DNA from: Vibrio ostreicida
GTDB taxonomy: Bacteria; Pseudomonadota; Gammaproteobacteria; Enterobacterales; Vibrionaceae
Assembly: GCF_013074385.2 (NCBI RefSeq)
Contig: NZ_JABEYA020000002.1
Span: 507,368-571,367, forward strand
Direction: 5' to 3'
Length of the DNA: 64,000 nt
Shown here: positions 45,649 through 54,822 of the stretch, one piece after another
Layout: the number at the start of each line of letters is the position of its first letter
How positions within the stretch are numbered: the stretch's first letter is position 1
Made by a program: the position numbers and the translations under genes
The notes under the pieces: generated by a model
Database searches by the model: none
Seen by the model: only the letters and a program-made list of their open reading frames with translations
What the model was told of the DNA's origin: nothing

Positions 45649-45990
45649 ATGGATGTGTTAAATCAAACCCAAATAGATAGATTAGCGAAAGAAATTGGCG
45701 CAGAAAACGTGCCTGTTTTGCTCAAGATCTTTCTCGGTGAACTGTCGGAATACAGTGAAAAGCTTAGGAACGATGAAAGTTTAGATCGAGACCACTACCT
45801 GAAAGAAATTAGCCATGCTTTAAAAAGCAGTGCGGCAAGCTTTGGTGCTGAACGCTTACGGGCTTACTCGGTTGAAATTGATGCGTTCGCCAAGTCTGGG
45901 CAGGTACTCAATGTCACGGAAATGAGTGATAAAATGATCGTAATTTTGGACCAAACTCGAGAACGCTATCAAGATGCCTTAGCGGATTAA
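45649..45990 (+). CDS. luxU: Quorum-sensing phosphotransfer protein LuxU
   Basis: The 113-residue product is a single HPt domain. The phosphorylated histidine lies in ISHALKSSAASFGAERL (His62 by count from this start). It passes phosphate between the hybrid sensor kinases of the quorum pathway and LuxO. It follows luxO in one operon and its 3' end overlaps the convergent ybhK gene by twelve bases. Confidence 0.94.
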   Translation: MDVLNQTQIDRLAKEIGAENVPVLLKIFLGELSEYSEKLRNDESLDRDHYLKEISHALKSSAASFGAERLRAYSVEIDAFAKSGQVLNVTEMSDKMIVILDQTRERYQDALAD

Positions 45991-46863
45991 CGCTTCAATG
46001 GCCGATTGAAGTTTGTTTCTATCATGCCGCCAGCTTCTGTTGGGGGAAGCGAGAGGCGTTGTGACACCGTTCCAATTGTCGAGCTCTCTGTGAGCCTCGC
46101 TGCCCAAAATAATGTCTATTTTCCGTCCTTGGCAGGTACGCTCACACCATTGCAACTTTTCTTTCAGTGACATTTTTCCTGCGGGGCCAAATTCAGGTGA
46201 TAAATTTTCAACAAAGATAAGTTTAGCGGAGTCATTGTTGGCGATGGCGCGGCTGATCTCTGGCAGTAGGAGAGGCGGCATGATACTGGTGAGAAAACTG
46301 CCGGGTCCCAAAATAATCGCGTTTGCCTGTTCTACTGCCAACACCCCCTCTTTAGTGGCAGGGACTTCGGGGTCCAAATCGAGGCGTATTAATTTATCGG
46401 GCATATCATCAATATTGGTTTCCCCAGTGACCCATTGTCCATTAGGAGCGAGCCCTTTTAAATCCGAAGGATGCTCACTCATCGGGATAATGTTGACATC
46501 CACCCCCAGCATGTTGCGAATCAAATTAGTGGCCTCTAGAGGACGAACGGAAAGGTTGTCCAATGCGGTCAGCATCAGATTTCCTAGGTTGTGACCATCT
46601 AACTCGCCCGCTCCTTTAAAACGATACTCGAACATCATTGAGCTGATAGAAGGGTGGGTAATTAACTGGTTAATACAGTTTCGTGTATCACCCCACGCAA
46701 TACCGCCTTGGCAATGGCGTATGCGGCCCGTTGAACCGCCATTGTCGGTTGTCGCAACAATGCCGGTTGCATTTTGACCAAAATCTTTTAGTGCCGCCAA
46801 CATGCGCCCGAGCCCATGCCCTCCGCCAATGGCGACCACTTTTTTAGAAGAGTAAAGCGTCAT
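45979..46863 (-). CDS. ybhK: YvcK/CofD-family protein YbhK
   Basis: The product, about 294 residues from the ATG at 46863, belongs to the YvcK/YbhK family, related to CofD. It shows KVVAIGGGHGLGRMLAAL near the start and TTDNGGSTGRIR, the nucleotide-sugar-binding signature; YvcK proteins influence carbon metabolism and cell wall synthesis by an uncertain mechanism. An in-frame GTG ten codons upstream is an alternative start. The place between luxU and moaA is conserved in vibrios. Confidence 0.9.
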   Translation of the reverse strand: MTLYSSKKVVAIGGGHGLGRMLAALKDFGQNATGIVATTDNGGSTGRIRHCQGGIAWGDTRNCINQLITHPSISSMMFEYRFKGAGELDGHNLGNLMLTALDNLSVRPLEATNLIRNMLGVDVNIIPMSEHPSDLKGLAPNGQWVTGETNIDDMPDKLIRLDLDPEVPATKEGVLAVEQANAIILGPGSFLTSIMPPLLLPEISRAIANNDSAKLIFVENLSPEFGPAGKMSLKEKLQWCERTCQGRKIDIILGSEAHRELDNWNGVTTPLASPNRSWRHDRNKLQSAIEALIR

Positions 46864-46914
46864 TAGGTTTGTTCTTGTTTTGTCAGATTTCACTGCGTAT
46901 TAGAATAGTGGATT

Positions 46915-47008
46915 GCGTTCGGCGACTCAAGAAAGACTATTTTCGTGCGTCAGATGCTTTTTGGCTAGCAACACGCGACGATTTTAAGTAATTTATCGCC
47001 AGCGAACG
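46915..47008 (+). other. Possible structured leader of the moa operon
   Basis: In the region before moaA, CGTTCG-GCGA (46916-46925) can pair with TCGC-CAG-CGAACG (46996-47008), closing about 70 bases of partly self-complementary sequence. Molybdenum cofactor riboswitches (Moco RNA) precede moaA in several gamma-proteobacteria, which makes this region worth testing. I do not recognise the conserved Moco RNA core by eye, so this is only a possible structured leader. Confidence 0.35.
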
Positions 47009-47075
47009 TTTTGGTTACCCAAAGTCAAAACAAAGGTATAAGCCTAGGGTTATAGGGCGAGCGGTGGGGTGTTTT

Positions 47076-48065
47076 GTGGCGCAACAATTTCAAGATAGAT
47101 TTCAACGTAACTTTTATTATCTGCGTCTCTCAGTGACGGACGTCTGCAATTTCAAATGCACGTACTGCCTGCCTGACGGTTATCATGCTCCAAAGGGACA
47201 GCGACCCCCTTTTCTCAGTCAACAGGAAATCAAGCGTATCGTCACCGCATTTGCTCAATGTGGGACATCAAAAGTACGCATTACGGGAGGTGAACCCAGC
47301 CTACGCAAAGATTTTAGCGAAATTATTCAGACGGTTGCTGAAACGGAAGGGATCAGCAAAGTGGCGACCACCACCAATGGTTATCGATTGTCAAAGCAGG
47401 CAGCCATTTGGAAGCAAGCAGGCCTAACCCATATTAATGTGAGTATGGACAGCTTGGATCCTCGTCTGTTTTACCAGATCACCGGAGAAAATAAGTTTAC
47501 AGAAGTCATGGCGGGTATCGATCGTGCGTTTGAGGTCGGTTTTCCGCAGGTTAAGGTCAATGTGGTGCTAATGAAAGACCTGAATGCACACTCTTTGCCT
47601 GAATTCTTAAAATGGATTAAACGTCGTCCGATACAACTGCGCTTTATTGAGCTCATGAAAACGGGAGAGATGGATAGCCTGTTTCATCGTCATCATGTAT
47701 CGGGTGTCACCATTTGTCATCAGTTGATGAGTCTTGGTTGGACACTCAGGGCGAGAGAGCGTTGTGACGGACCTGCTCAAGTCTTTGTGCACCCCGATTA
47801 TCTCGGGGAGATTGGCCTGATTATGCCTTACGAGAAAGACTTTTGTGACAGCTGTAATCGGCTGCGGGTATCGGCAAGAGGTAAGTTGCACTTGTGTTTA
47901 TTTGGCGATCACGGCATTGAACTTCGGGATTTACTGCAAACAGACGCTCAAACACCAGAGCTTATCGAACGTATCCAACAGCAACTGCAAACCAAATCGG
48001 CCAGCCATTTTCTGCAAGAGGGGAATCCTGGCTTGACGCCACATCTCGCGTCGATAGGTGGCTAG
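47076..48065 (+). CDS. moaA: GTP 3',8-cyclase MoaA
   Basis: MoaA is the radical SAM enzyme that starts molybdenum cofactor synthesis from GTP, together with MoaC. From a GTG at 47076 the product is 329 residues and begins [19 protein letters not shown], aligning with E. coli MASQLTDAFARKFYYLRLS. The SAM-binding cluster CNFKCTYC is near residue 25, the second cluster is in [19 protein letters not shown], and the C-terminus ends in the essential GG. It leads the operon moaA-B-C-D-E. Confidence 0.95.
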   Translation: MAQQFQDRFQRNFYYLRLSVTDVCNFKCTYCLPDGYHAPKGQRPPFLSQQEIKRIVTAFAQCGTSKVRITGGEPSLRKDFSEIIQTVAETEGISKVATTTNGYRLSKQAAIWKQAGLTHINVSMDSLDPRLFYQITGENKFTEVMAGIDRAFEVGFPQVKVNVVLMKDLNAHSLPEFLKWIKRRPIQLRFIELMKTGEMDSLFHRHHVSGVTICHQLMSLGWTLRARERCDGPAQVFVHPDYLGEIGLIMPYEKDFCDSCNRLRVSARGKLHLCLFGDHGIELRDLLQTDAQTPELIERIQQQLQTKSASHFLQEGNPGLTPHLASIGG

Positions 48066-48136
48066 CTGACAATTATTGTCTGGTCCAACAGGTTGTTGAA
48101 TCAGAGAAAGTCCATTGATAATAGGGAGGAGAATGT

Positions 48137-48664
48137 ATGAGCCACGCAGAAAAAGAATTTAAACCAGCCCGCATTGCAGTCTTAACTGTGTCGGATACAC
48201 GCACTGAAGACACCGATACGTCTGGGCAATATCTTGCCGAGAGTGCAGAGAAAGCGGGTCACCGTATTGCTGATAAGAAAATCGTGATTGACGACAAGTA
48301 TAAAATTCGTGCGGTGTTATCACAGTGGATCGCAGATGAGCAGGTTCAGGCTGTGATGATCACTGGGGGAACGGGCTTTGCCTCTCGGGACTGCACTCCT
48401 GAAGCGGTGATACCATTATTTGATAAAGAAATCGAAGGGTTTGGTGAGCTATTTCGTTATGTCTCTTATCAGGAAATCGGTACGTCAACGATCCAATCGA
48501 GAGCCGTTGCGGGTTTTGCAAACAAGACGGTTATATTCGCGATGCCCGGGTCAACAGGTGCGTGTCGCACGGGGTGGAACCAAATCATCAAACCTCAACT
48601 TGATTCTAGCCATCGACCTTGCAACTTTATGCCACATCTGTCGCCTGAGGAAGACGCCGTATGA
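48137..48664 (+). CDS. moaB: Molybdopterin adenylyltransferase-type protein MoaB
   Basis: The 175-residue product has the MoaB/Mog fold: [20 protein letters not shown] at residues 13-32 and [19 protein letters not shown] in the middle. MoaB proteins are related to the enzyme that adenylates molybdopterin; in E. coli the exact role of MoaB is less clear. GGAGGAG lies before the ATG. The last four bases overlap moaC. Confidence 0.95.
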   Translation: MSHAEKEFKPARIAVLTVSDTRTEDTDTSGQYLAESAEKAGHRIADKKIVIDDKYKIRAVLSQWIADEQVQAVMITGGTGFASRDCTPEAVIPLFDKEIEGFGELFRYVSYQEIGTSTIQSRAVAGFANKTVIFAMPGSTGACRTGWNQIIKPQLDSSHRPCNFMPHLSPEEDAV

Positions 48665-49140
48665 ATCCCCTTACTCACATCAACGCTTCTGGTGAAGCGA
48701 ACATGGTCGACGTATCGACCAAAGACGACTCTGTTAGAGAAGCGAGAGCCCAAGCGCTTGTGTATATGTCCCCCGAAACGTTACGATTAATTCTCTTAGG
48801 GCTGCATGATAAAGGTGACGTATTTGCCACGGCTCGAATTGCTGGTATTCAGGCCGCCAAAAAGACCTGGGACTTAATTCCTCTGTGTCACCCGTTGTTA
48901 CTGTCTAAAGTGGAAGTTCAACTTGAAGCGGTAGAATCTGAAAGTTACATCCGAATTGAATCTCTCTGCAAGCTGGTAGGAAAAACCGGGGTCGAGATGG
49001 AAGCCATGACCGCGGTTTCTGTTGCCGCTTTGACTATTTATGATATGTGTAAGGCAGTCCAAAAAGATATTGTCATTGGTCAGGTTCGTTTATTAGAGAA
49101 AACGGGCGGAAAATCGGGTTACTTCAAGGTGAACACATGA
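48661..49140 (+). CDS. moaC: Cyclic pyranopterin monophosphate synthase MoaC
   Basis: The 159-residue product converts the MoaA product to cPMP. Signatures include [20 protein letters not shown] at the start, [12 protein letters not shown] near residue 70 with the active-site histidine, and [20 protein letters not shown] near 110-130. It overlaps moaB and moaD by four bases each. Confidence 0.97.
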   Translation: MNPLTHINASGEANMVDVSTKDDSVREARAQALVYMSPETLRLILLGLHDKGDVFATARIAGIQAAKKTWDLIPLCHPLLLSKVEVQLEAVESESYIRIESLCKLVGKTGVEMEAMTAVSVAALTIYDMCKAVQKDIVIGQVRLLEKTGGKSGYFKVNT

Positions 49141-49382
49141 TAACAGTGTTGTTTTTTGCACAAACTCAAGAACTGGTTGGTATCGACAAACTGGAACTAG
49201 ACGCGTCGTTTGAAAATGTAGAATCCCTTCGTATGAGCTTGGCTAGCCGGTCAGATAAGTGGGCATTGGCGCTAGAAGTGGGCAAGCTCTTGGTGGCTGT
49301 CAACCACGCTATAGTGTCGATGGAACATTCGATCAAAGAGGGTGACGAAGTGGCGTTTTTCCCTCCAGTGACAGGAGGTTAA
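49137..49382 (+). CDS. moaD: Molybdopterin synthase small subunit MoaD
   Basis: The 81-residue product is a ubiquitin-like sulfur carrier ending in the required GG ([10 protein letters not shown]). Its C-terminal thiocarboxylate supplies sulfur to cPMP within the MoaD-MoaE complex. The start overlaps moaC by four bases and moaE begins two bases beyond its stop. Confidence 0.96.
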   Translation: MITVLFFAQTQELVGIDKLELDASFENVESLRMSLASRSDKWALALEVGKLLVAVNHAIVSMEHSIKEGDEVAFFPPVTGG

Positions 49383-49384
49383 TC

Positions 49385-49837
49385 ATGATTAGTACCTCGG
49401 TACAATATCAAGATTTTTGTGTCGCAAAGGAATATGATGCACTCACCGCGAACCACGGCGCAGGCGCCGTGATGACATTTGTTGGCAAAGTGCGTGATAT
49501 CAACCTTGGTGATAGTGTGACAGGTCTTTACCTACAGCACTACCCAGGTATGACAGAAAAAATACTCAATGAAGTCTGTGAACAGGCGAAGAAGAATTGG
49601 CCCTTATTGCAGGTTAGAGTGGTTCATCGAGTGGGAGAATTGGCGATGGGTGAGCAAATCGTTTTTGTTGGAGTTTCTAGCGAGCATCGTCACTCTGCCT
49701 TTGCTGCGGGCGAGTTTATTATGGACTGTCTTAAGACTCGGGTCCCTTTTTGGAAAAAGGAACGTACACATACAGGTTCGCGTTGGTTAGAATCTAGGGC
49801 GTCAGATGAGGCCGTGGCGCAGCGGTGGCCAATCTAG
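49385..49837 (+). CDS. moaE: Molybdopterin synthase large subunit MoaE
   Basis: The 150-residue catalytic subunit carries MTFVGKVRDINLGDSVTGLY, LQVRVVHRVGELAMGEQIVF and the catalytic stretch VPFWKKERTHTGSRWLE with the active-site lysines. Together with MoaD it converts cPMP to molybdopterin. It closes the moa operon. Confidence 0.96.
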   Translation: MISTSVQYQDFCVAKEYDALTANHGAGAVMTFVGKVRDINLGDSVTGLYLQHYPGMTEKILNEVCEQAKKNWPLLQVRVVHRVGELAMGEQIVFVGVSSEHRHSAFAAGEFIMDCLKTRVPFWKKERTHTGSRWLESRASDEAVAQRWPI

Positions 49838-49926
49838 TCTTTGAACGACATTTCTACAGTTTTCATGGTTGAGGCTATAGTTTAGCAGGAGCACGAAACA
49901 TTACTTCAACGAAAGGACGTAACTGA

Positions 49927-50148
49927 ATGAATTATCGACTCGTCAAAAGAGCAGTCATTATTGCCATCGTCGTTGGGACCCTGCTCAACCTCATCAATCA
50001 ACATGATGCTCTTGCGGGGCATACCCCCTTTAATTGGCTAAAAGCTATTCTGACTTATTGTGTCCCATTTTGTGTCTCGTTGTTTAGCAGCTGGCTAGCC
50101 ATAAAAGATGCAAAGACTCACTCCCATGATGAAGAAATGCCTCGATAG
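49927..50148 (+). CDS. nrtS: NrtS-like small nitrate/nitrite transporter
   Basis: The 73-residue product has two membrane helices (about residues 8-25 and 38-58) and resembles the NrtS family, with RAVIIAIVVGTLLNLINQHD and the later LTYCVPFCVSLFSSW. NrtS proteins are small nitrate/nitrite transporters found in marine bacteria and cyanobacteria. Its place 89 bases behind the molybdenum cofactor operon makes functional sense, because nitrate reductase needs that cofactor. The family call is from recall of the motif and should be confirmed. Confidence 0.65.
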   Translation: MNYRLVKRAVIIAIVVGTLLNLINQHDALAGHTPFNWLKAILTYCVPFCVSLFSSWLAIKDAKTHSHDEEMPR

Positions 50149-50252
50149 GTTATGTCTATCGCAAAAATTGATCTTTCCCATTTAGTAAAATCAAGAAATT
50201 AGTCGACAATTAGGGTATTGCATGTACCACTTGCACACTGAAGGAGAATCAA

Positions 50253-50669
50253 ATGGAATCATTGAAAGTCAGAGATTATATGACGCTGCAAGCGGTGACT
50301 TTTACCCCTGATATGTCGTTAACGGCTGCCTTAGATAAAGTCATGAACTCGAATTATCTAGGGGGCCCCGTTATCAATGAAAAGAAGCAGGTGATCGGGT
50401 TCCTTTCTGGGCAAGACTTGCTCGAAAAACTGGTCAAAGTGAGCTATTACTGCCAGGAAACTCATATTGTTTCAGACTGTATGCACCCTGATGTTTTGTC
50501 TGTTGGTCCGGAAACGTCAATTATTGAGTTGGCTGATATGATGAAAGTGGGCAAGCCTAAGGTTTATCCGGTGATCGATAACGGCAAATTAGTGGGGATC
50601 ATTACTCGCCGAGATATCCTGCGGGCGATTGCAAAGAATCTCGACGATTGCTTTAAACATCCAGTATAG
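50253..50669 (+). CDS. Two-CBS-domain protein
   Basis: The 138-residue product consists of two CBS domains: residues 7-60 (VRDYMTLQAVTFTPDMSLT, then QVIGFLSGQDLLEKL) and 75-130 (VSDCMHPDVLSVGPETS, then LVGIITRRDILRAI). CBS pairs bind adenine nucleotides or S-adenosylmethionine and usually act as sensors. No catalytic domain is attached. AAGGAG precedes the ATG. The next gene is separated by a terminator. Confidence 0.9.
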   Translation: MESLKVRDYMTLQAVTFTPDMSLTAALDKVMNSNYLGGPVINEKKQVIGFLSGQDLLEKLVKVSYYCQETHIVSDCMHPDVLSVGPETSIIELADMMKVGKPKVYPVIDNGKLVGIITRRDILRAIAKNLDDCFKHPV

Positions 50670-50690
50670 TCAGACATGACCACACGTTAT

Positions 50691-50720
50691 AAAAGGCGCC
50701 ATTAAGCGCCTTTTATTTTA
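50691..50720 (+). terminator. Intrinsic terminator after the CBS gene
   Basis: AAAAGGCGC (50691-50699) pairs with GCGCCTTTT (50706-50714) around a six-base loop, followed by ATTTTATTT. It separates the CBS gene from the MATE gene. Confidence 0.85.
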
Positions 50721-50745
50721 TTTGAACACAGTCATTGAGGCGGTT

Positions 50746-52197
50746 ATGTCCAATCAAGGCGCTAAATTTGTTGAAGGTTCCACCATGCGTCATATTCTCG
50801 TGATGTCAGGTGCTGGCTCTGTTGGATTGATGGCCTTGTTTGTGGTTGATCTGCTCGATATGTTATTCATCAGCATGTTGGGGCAGGCTGAGTTGGCGGC
50901 AGCAGTGGGGTTTGCGGGGACACTGGTCTTTTTCTCTACGTCGATCTCAATTGGGACTTCCATTGCTATGGGCGCGCTGGTTTCCAAAGCGCTTGGCGCG
51001 AAACAACAGCAACAAGCCCGCTTACTAAGCAGCAGCATTATGCTGACGGCATTTATTATTAGCGCGATTGTCAGTGCGGTGATGTTTGTGTTTATTCCCG
51101 AGCTACTGGCGGCTATTGGTGCAAAAGGCTTTGTGGCCGAGCGGGCAGAAGCTTACCTAAGAATTTTGATCCCCAGTGGTCCGGTTATCGCAATAGCAAT
51201 GTCCGCAGGGGCAGGCTTGAGGGCGGTGGGTGACGCGAAACGTTCAATGTGGGCCACTTTAGCGGGTGGAATCGCCAACGCTATTCTCGATCCCATTTTT
51301 ATCTTTGTCATGGGCTGGAATGTTGAAGGGGCTGCGCTGGCGTCAGTGATTGCTCGTTTTACCGTGCTCTTCTTCTCCCTTTACCCACTGATTCGTGAGC
51401 ACCAGCTCGTTTCACGGCTGACCTTCTTAGATTGGTCTAATAATATTAAAGTCATTTTAACTATCGCTGTACCGGCGATAATAACGAATATTGCGACGCC
51501 AATTGGCAATGCGATAGTGACCACATCGATAGCCCAGTTTGGTGAAAATTTTGTCGCAGGTTATGCGGTTATTGGCCGCTTAACCCCAGTTTGCTTCGCG
51601 GTTATATTTGCGTTGTCAGGTGCCGTTGGCCCTATTATCGGACAAAATTTTGGCGCGGAACGATTTGATCGGGTCAAAGAAACGTTGAACAACTCTCTGA
51701 TTGTGACGACGCTGTATACGATCAGCGTTTGTATCATTCTTTATTTTTCCCAAACGATCGTCATCACAGGTTTTAGTCTCACGGGCGATGCCGCTGCGGT
51801 GGTGACTGCTTTTTGCACCTATGTCGCGATGAGCTTTATTTTCACTGGCGCGCAATTTGTTGCCAACACGTCGTTCAACAATTTGGGTAAACCTTTGTAT
51901 TCAACGGCGTTAAATCTAGGTAAAGCAACGTTAGGGACTTTACCTTTTGTTTATATCGGTGCGCAGTGGTTTGGTGCGTTGGGTGTTCTTTATGGGCAGG
52001 CATTGGGTTCGATTGTTTTTGGGGTGCTTGCCACTGTCGTATTGCGCAAGCATATTGGAGACTTAATCGAGGGTGAGCCAGCAGAGCATACGACTAAGGA
52101 CCCGTCGATTACCAGTATTAATGCTGCGCCATTTTGTAGCCACGATGCGGTACTCATTGATGATGTGGCGAGCCAAAACGAAAAGTTGAAAGAGTAG
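50746..52197 (+). CDS. MATE-family multidrug efflux transporter
   Basis: From the ATG at 50746 (GAGG just upstream) the product is 483 residues with about twelve membrane segments. MATE features are visible in both halves: DLLDMLFISMLGQAELAAAVG near residue 35 and the repeat-related LTPVCFAVIFALSGAVGPIIGQNFGA-type segment near 290 (only its first part is quoted here in full family style). Such pumps export cationic drugs in exchange for Na+ or H+. A TTG 24 bases upstream is less likely because it falls in the terminator. zntA follows on the same strand after its own promoter. Confidence 0.92.
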   Translation: MSNQGAKFVEGSTMRHILVMSGAGSVGLMALFVVDLLDMLFISMLGQAELAAAVGFAGTLVFFSTSISIGTSIAMGALVSKALGAKQQQQARLLSSSIMLTAFIISAIVSAVMFVFIPELLAAIGAKGFVAERAEAYLRILIPSGPVIAIAMSAGAGLRAVGDAKRSMWATLAGGIANAILDPIFIFVMGWNVEGAALASVIARFTVLFFSLYPLIREHQLVSRLTFLDWSNNIKVILTIAVPAIITNIATPIGNAIVTTSIAQFGENFVAGYAVIGRLTPVCFAVIFALSGAVGPIIGQNFGAERFDRVKETLNNSLIVTTLYTISVCIILYFSQTIVITGFSLTGDAAAVVTAFCTYVAMSFIFTGAQFVANTSFNNLGKPLYSTALNLGKATLGTLPFVYIGAQWFGALGVLYGQALGSIVFGVLATVVLRKHIGDLIEGEPAEHTTKDPSITSINAAPFCSHDAVLIDDVASQNEKLKE

Positions 52198-52209
52198 GTG
52201 AAAAAGGGG

Positions 52210-52241
52210 TTGACATTGGAGTTGACTCTAAGGTTTAAGAT
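52210..52241 (+). promoter_or_regulatory. ZntR (MerR-type) promoter of zntA
   Basis: The -35 TTGACA (52210-52215) and the -10 TAAGAT (52236-52241) are 20 bases apart, a stretched spacer typical of MerR-family control. Within the spacer TTGGAG and CTCTAA form an imperfect dyad around TTGA, close to the E. coli zntA operator. The start of zntA lies 30 bases downstream. A ZntR gene is not in the window. Confidence 0.85.
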
Positions 52242-52270
52242 AAAGGTGTACATTCAATGGAGATAAGATT

Positions 52271-54565
52271 ATGTGTACCAAACATAAAGCAAACGCATGC
52301 TGTTCAAACAATGCCATGACTCAATCAGCACACACTGGATCTTGTGTCAATTCGTCTCAATCAAAGGTTAATCTCTCTAGTTCAGAGAGTTCTGACTGTT
52401 GCGCGTCAGACGGTTGCGGTGGCGCTATAGAGGCGCCCAGCGATGATAGCGACCCCAGTTCATCTGCCACTCAAAGTTGGAAAGTGGGTGGAATGGATTG
52501 CCCGTCCTGCGCACAAAAAATTGAAACGGCAGTGCGAAAAGTGGCCGGTGTTTCAGATGCTAAGGTGCTGTTTGCGACAGAAAAGCTGGTCGTGAAATTT
52601 GACGGAGTCGGGGGCGCTACTTTGGTTGAAAAGGCGATTCTAGACGCGGGCTTTAGTGTTCAAAGCGCCGATTCAGCACACCGTAAAGAGACGATGTCAG
52701 GTTGGCGGTCTGTCATCACACAAAATGCGTCCATTCTGGCGATCGCGTCGGCAATGGCCATCGCGGCAATGATCAAACCCAGTTTTCCACTCATTAGTGA
52801 ATGGATGTTCATTTTGACCTGTTTGGCGGGCTTGTATCCCATTGGCAAAAAAGCCATCGCCTTGGCAAAATCGGGAACACCTTTTGCTATTGAAACCCTG
52901 ATGAGTGTCGCGGCTTTGGGGGCATTATATCTCGGTGAAACCATCGAAGCGGCTATGGTCTTACTGTTATTTTTGATTGGTGAAAGACTGGAAGCCTTTG
53001 CGGCATCACGAGCACGCAGTGGTGTTCAAGCTTTGATGGAACTTGTGCCGGAAACCGCAACGAAAATCATTAATGGTGAGCGAGTCGACGTTTCTGCCAG
53101 CGAACTCGTTCCTAATGACACCATTGAAGTTTCACCCGGCGCCAGATTACCTGCGGATGGACGGCTCATCGATAATGCGGCCAGTTTCGATGAGAGTGCC
53201 CTGACGGGAGAGTCTATCCCTGTCGAGCGCTATCAGAATGAATCGGTTATGGCTGGAGCGGTGGTGGTAGACAAGGTCGTTCGTTTGACCATTACGTCTC
53301 GACAAGGCGAAAACGCAATTGACCGCATTCTCCATTTAATTGAGGAGGCAGAGTCACGCAAAGCACCATTGGAACGTTTTCTCGACAAATTTAGTCGTTG
53401 GTACACACCACTAATGATGTTGGTTTCTTTGATAGTGATTATTGTGCCGCCCGTGTTCTTTGCACAGTCATGGGACACATGGGTATATCGGGGCCTCGCT
53501 ATGTTATTGATTGCGTGCCCTTGTGCTTTGGTTATTTCCACCCCTGCAGCGATCACTTCAGGTCTTGCTGCTGCTGCTCGGCGTGGTTCTTTAATAAAAG
53601 GCGGCGCGGCACTCGAACAGCTGGGTAAGGTTGAAACGGTGGCGTTTGATAAAACAGGTACCCTCACTTTAGGGAAACCAGAAGTGACGGACATTATTGC
53701 ATTGGGCGATATGCAGGTATCAGATTTGATGGCTAACATTGCTGCAATTGAAACTGGATCCAGCCATCCTTTAGCAGTTTCTTTTGTTAACAAAGCCAAA
53801 GCGGCTGACGTGACGATACCAGACTGTACCGATAAACGCGCCCTGATCGGAAGTGGTGTTCAGGGGATAATCGATGGTGCGGTGTATCAAGTCGTATCGC
53901 CAAGTCGACTAAAATTGACGACGGACGCGACGATTCAAGTCCAGATTCAGCAGATGGAAGAGCAAGGAAAAACGGTGGTTGTTGCGCTGCGAGATGAAGA
54001 GACCATCATTGGACTCATTGCTTGGCAGGATACGTTACGTGAGGACGCCCAACGAGCGATTAAATCATTGAAAAAAATGGGTATTGGCTCAATGATGTTG
54101 ACGGGCGATAACCCAAGAAGCGCTCAGGCGATTAGCTCAATGATTGATATCGACTTTAAGGCGAGCTTATTACCAGAAGATAAAGTCAGCACCATCGAAC
54201 AGCTGTCTTCTCGTTCACAGGTTGCAATGGTGGGTGATGGAATCAACGATGCACCTGCAATGAAGGCATCGAGTATTGGTATTGCAATGGGAGGTGGGAC
54301 AGACGTCGCTTTGGAAACGGCCGACGCTGCGATTACCCATAACCGCTTGGTTGAATTGCCCACGATGATCGAATTGTCACGCTCGACCATGGGCATTATT
54401 CGTCAGAATATCGCGTTGGCGCTTGGCTTAAAAGGGGTGTTCTTAGTGACCAGTTTAATGGGCTTTACGGGCCTTTGGGTCGCGGTTTTGGCGGACAGCG
54501 GTGCGACGGCTATTGTTACTTTAAATGCGCTTCGTTTGCTCAAGTTTAAACCTCAGCAGGATTGA
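52271..54565 (+). CDS. zntA: Zn/Cd/Pb-exporting P1B-type ATPase ZntA
   Basis: The 764-residue product pumps Zn2+, Cd2+ or Pb2+ out of the cytoplasm. A Cys-rich N-terminus (CC at 10-11, CC at 43-44) precedes a heavy-metal domain with GGMDCPSC (Cys77, Cys80). The core shows the transport motif IACPCALVIST, the phosphorylation motif DKTGTLT and VGDGINDAPAM. The ZntR-type promoter in front supports zinc or cadmium induction. The same gene lies in the same neighbourhood in V. cholerae. Confidence 0.96.
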   Translation: MCTKHKANACCSNNAMTQSAHTGSCVNSSQSKVNLSSSESSDCCASDGCGGAIEAPSDDSDPSSSATQSWKVGGMDCPSCAQKIETAVRKVAGVSDAKVLFATEKLVVKFDGVGGATLVEKAILDAGFSVQSADSAHRKETMSGWRSVITQNASILAIASAMAIAAMIKPSFPLISEWMFILTCLAGLYPIGKKAIALAKSGTPFAIETLMSVAALGALYLGETIEAAMVLLLFLIGERLEAFAASRARSGVQALMELVPETATKIINGERVDVSASELVPNDTIEVSPGARLPADGRLIDNAASFDESALTGESIPVERYQNESVMAGAVVVDKVVRLTITSRQGENAIDRILHLIEEAESRKAPLERFLDKFSRWYTPLMMLVSLIVIIVPPVFFAQSWDTWVYRGLAMLLIACPCALVISTPAAITSGLAAAARRGSLIKGGAALEQLGKVETVAFDKTGTLTLGKPEVTDIIALGDMQVSDLMANIAAIETGSSHPLAVSFVNKAKAADVTIPDCTDKRALIGSGVQGIIDGAVYQVVSPSRLKLTTDATIQVQIQQMEEQGKTVVVALRDEETIIGLIAWQDTLREDAQRAIKSLKKMGIGSMMLTGDNPRSAQAISSMIDIDFKASLLPEDKVSTIEQLSSRSQVAMVGDGINDAPAMKASSIGIAMGGGTDVALETADAAITHNRLVELPTMIELSRSTMGIIRQNIALALGLKGVFLVTSLMGFTGLWVAVLADSGATAIVTLNALRLLKFKPQQD

Positions 54566-54650
54566 ACCTTGTTCATCGCGACGAATCACGTCTCTCTTCT
54601 TTTAGGATAGGGGCGTTTTTGTGCAAAATACGTGTTTGTTTCTTAATATT

Positions 54651-54718
54651 TGTGATACCAAACGTTTTTATGTGCAATAAAGATATCTATTGCGGCATTT
54701 GTTGTGATGATAATCACT
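54651..54718 (+). promoter_or_regulatory. CRP and CytR-like sites before udp
   Basis: TGTGATGATAATCACT (54703-54718) matches the CRP consensus TGTGA-N6-TCACA except for the last base. A weaker CRP half-site TGTGA starts 52 bases upstream at 54651. Between them lies the inverted repeat GCAATA/TATTGC around eight bases (54674-54693), which is a plausible CytR operator. The spacing is like that of CRP-CytR-CRP control in E. coli nucleoside genes. Confidence 0.65.
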
Positions 54719-54822
54719 CTTTAAATCGGGCGAGTCAGCTAGAGTATGCCGATACTAAATCAAAGATTGACGACAAAGTATTCATTCGGTGAATGCTATT
54801 TCGTCAACATAAGGAGCCCCCT

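Noticed and set aside
54562..54792. 76-codon open frame between zntA and udp
   Set aside because: It overlaps the CRP/CytR-like sites of udp, has no ribosome site and no family features.
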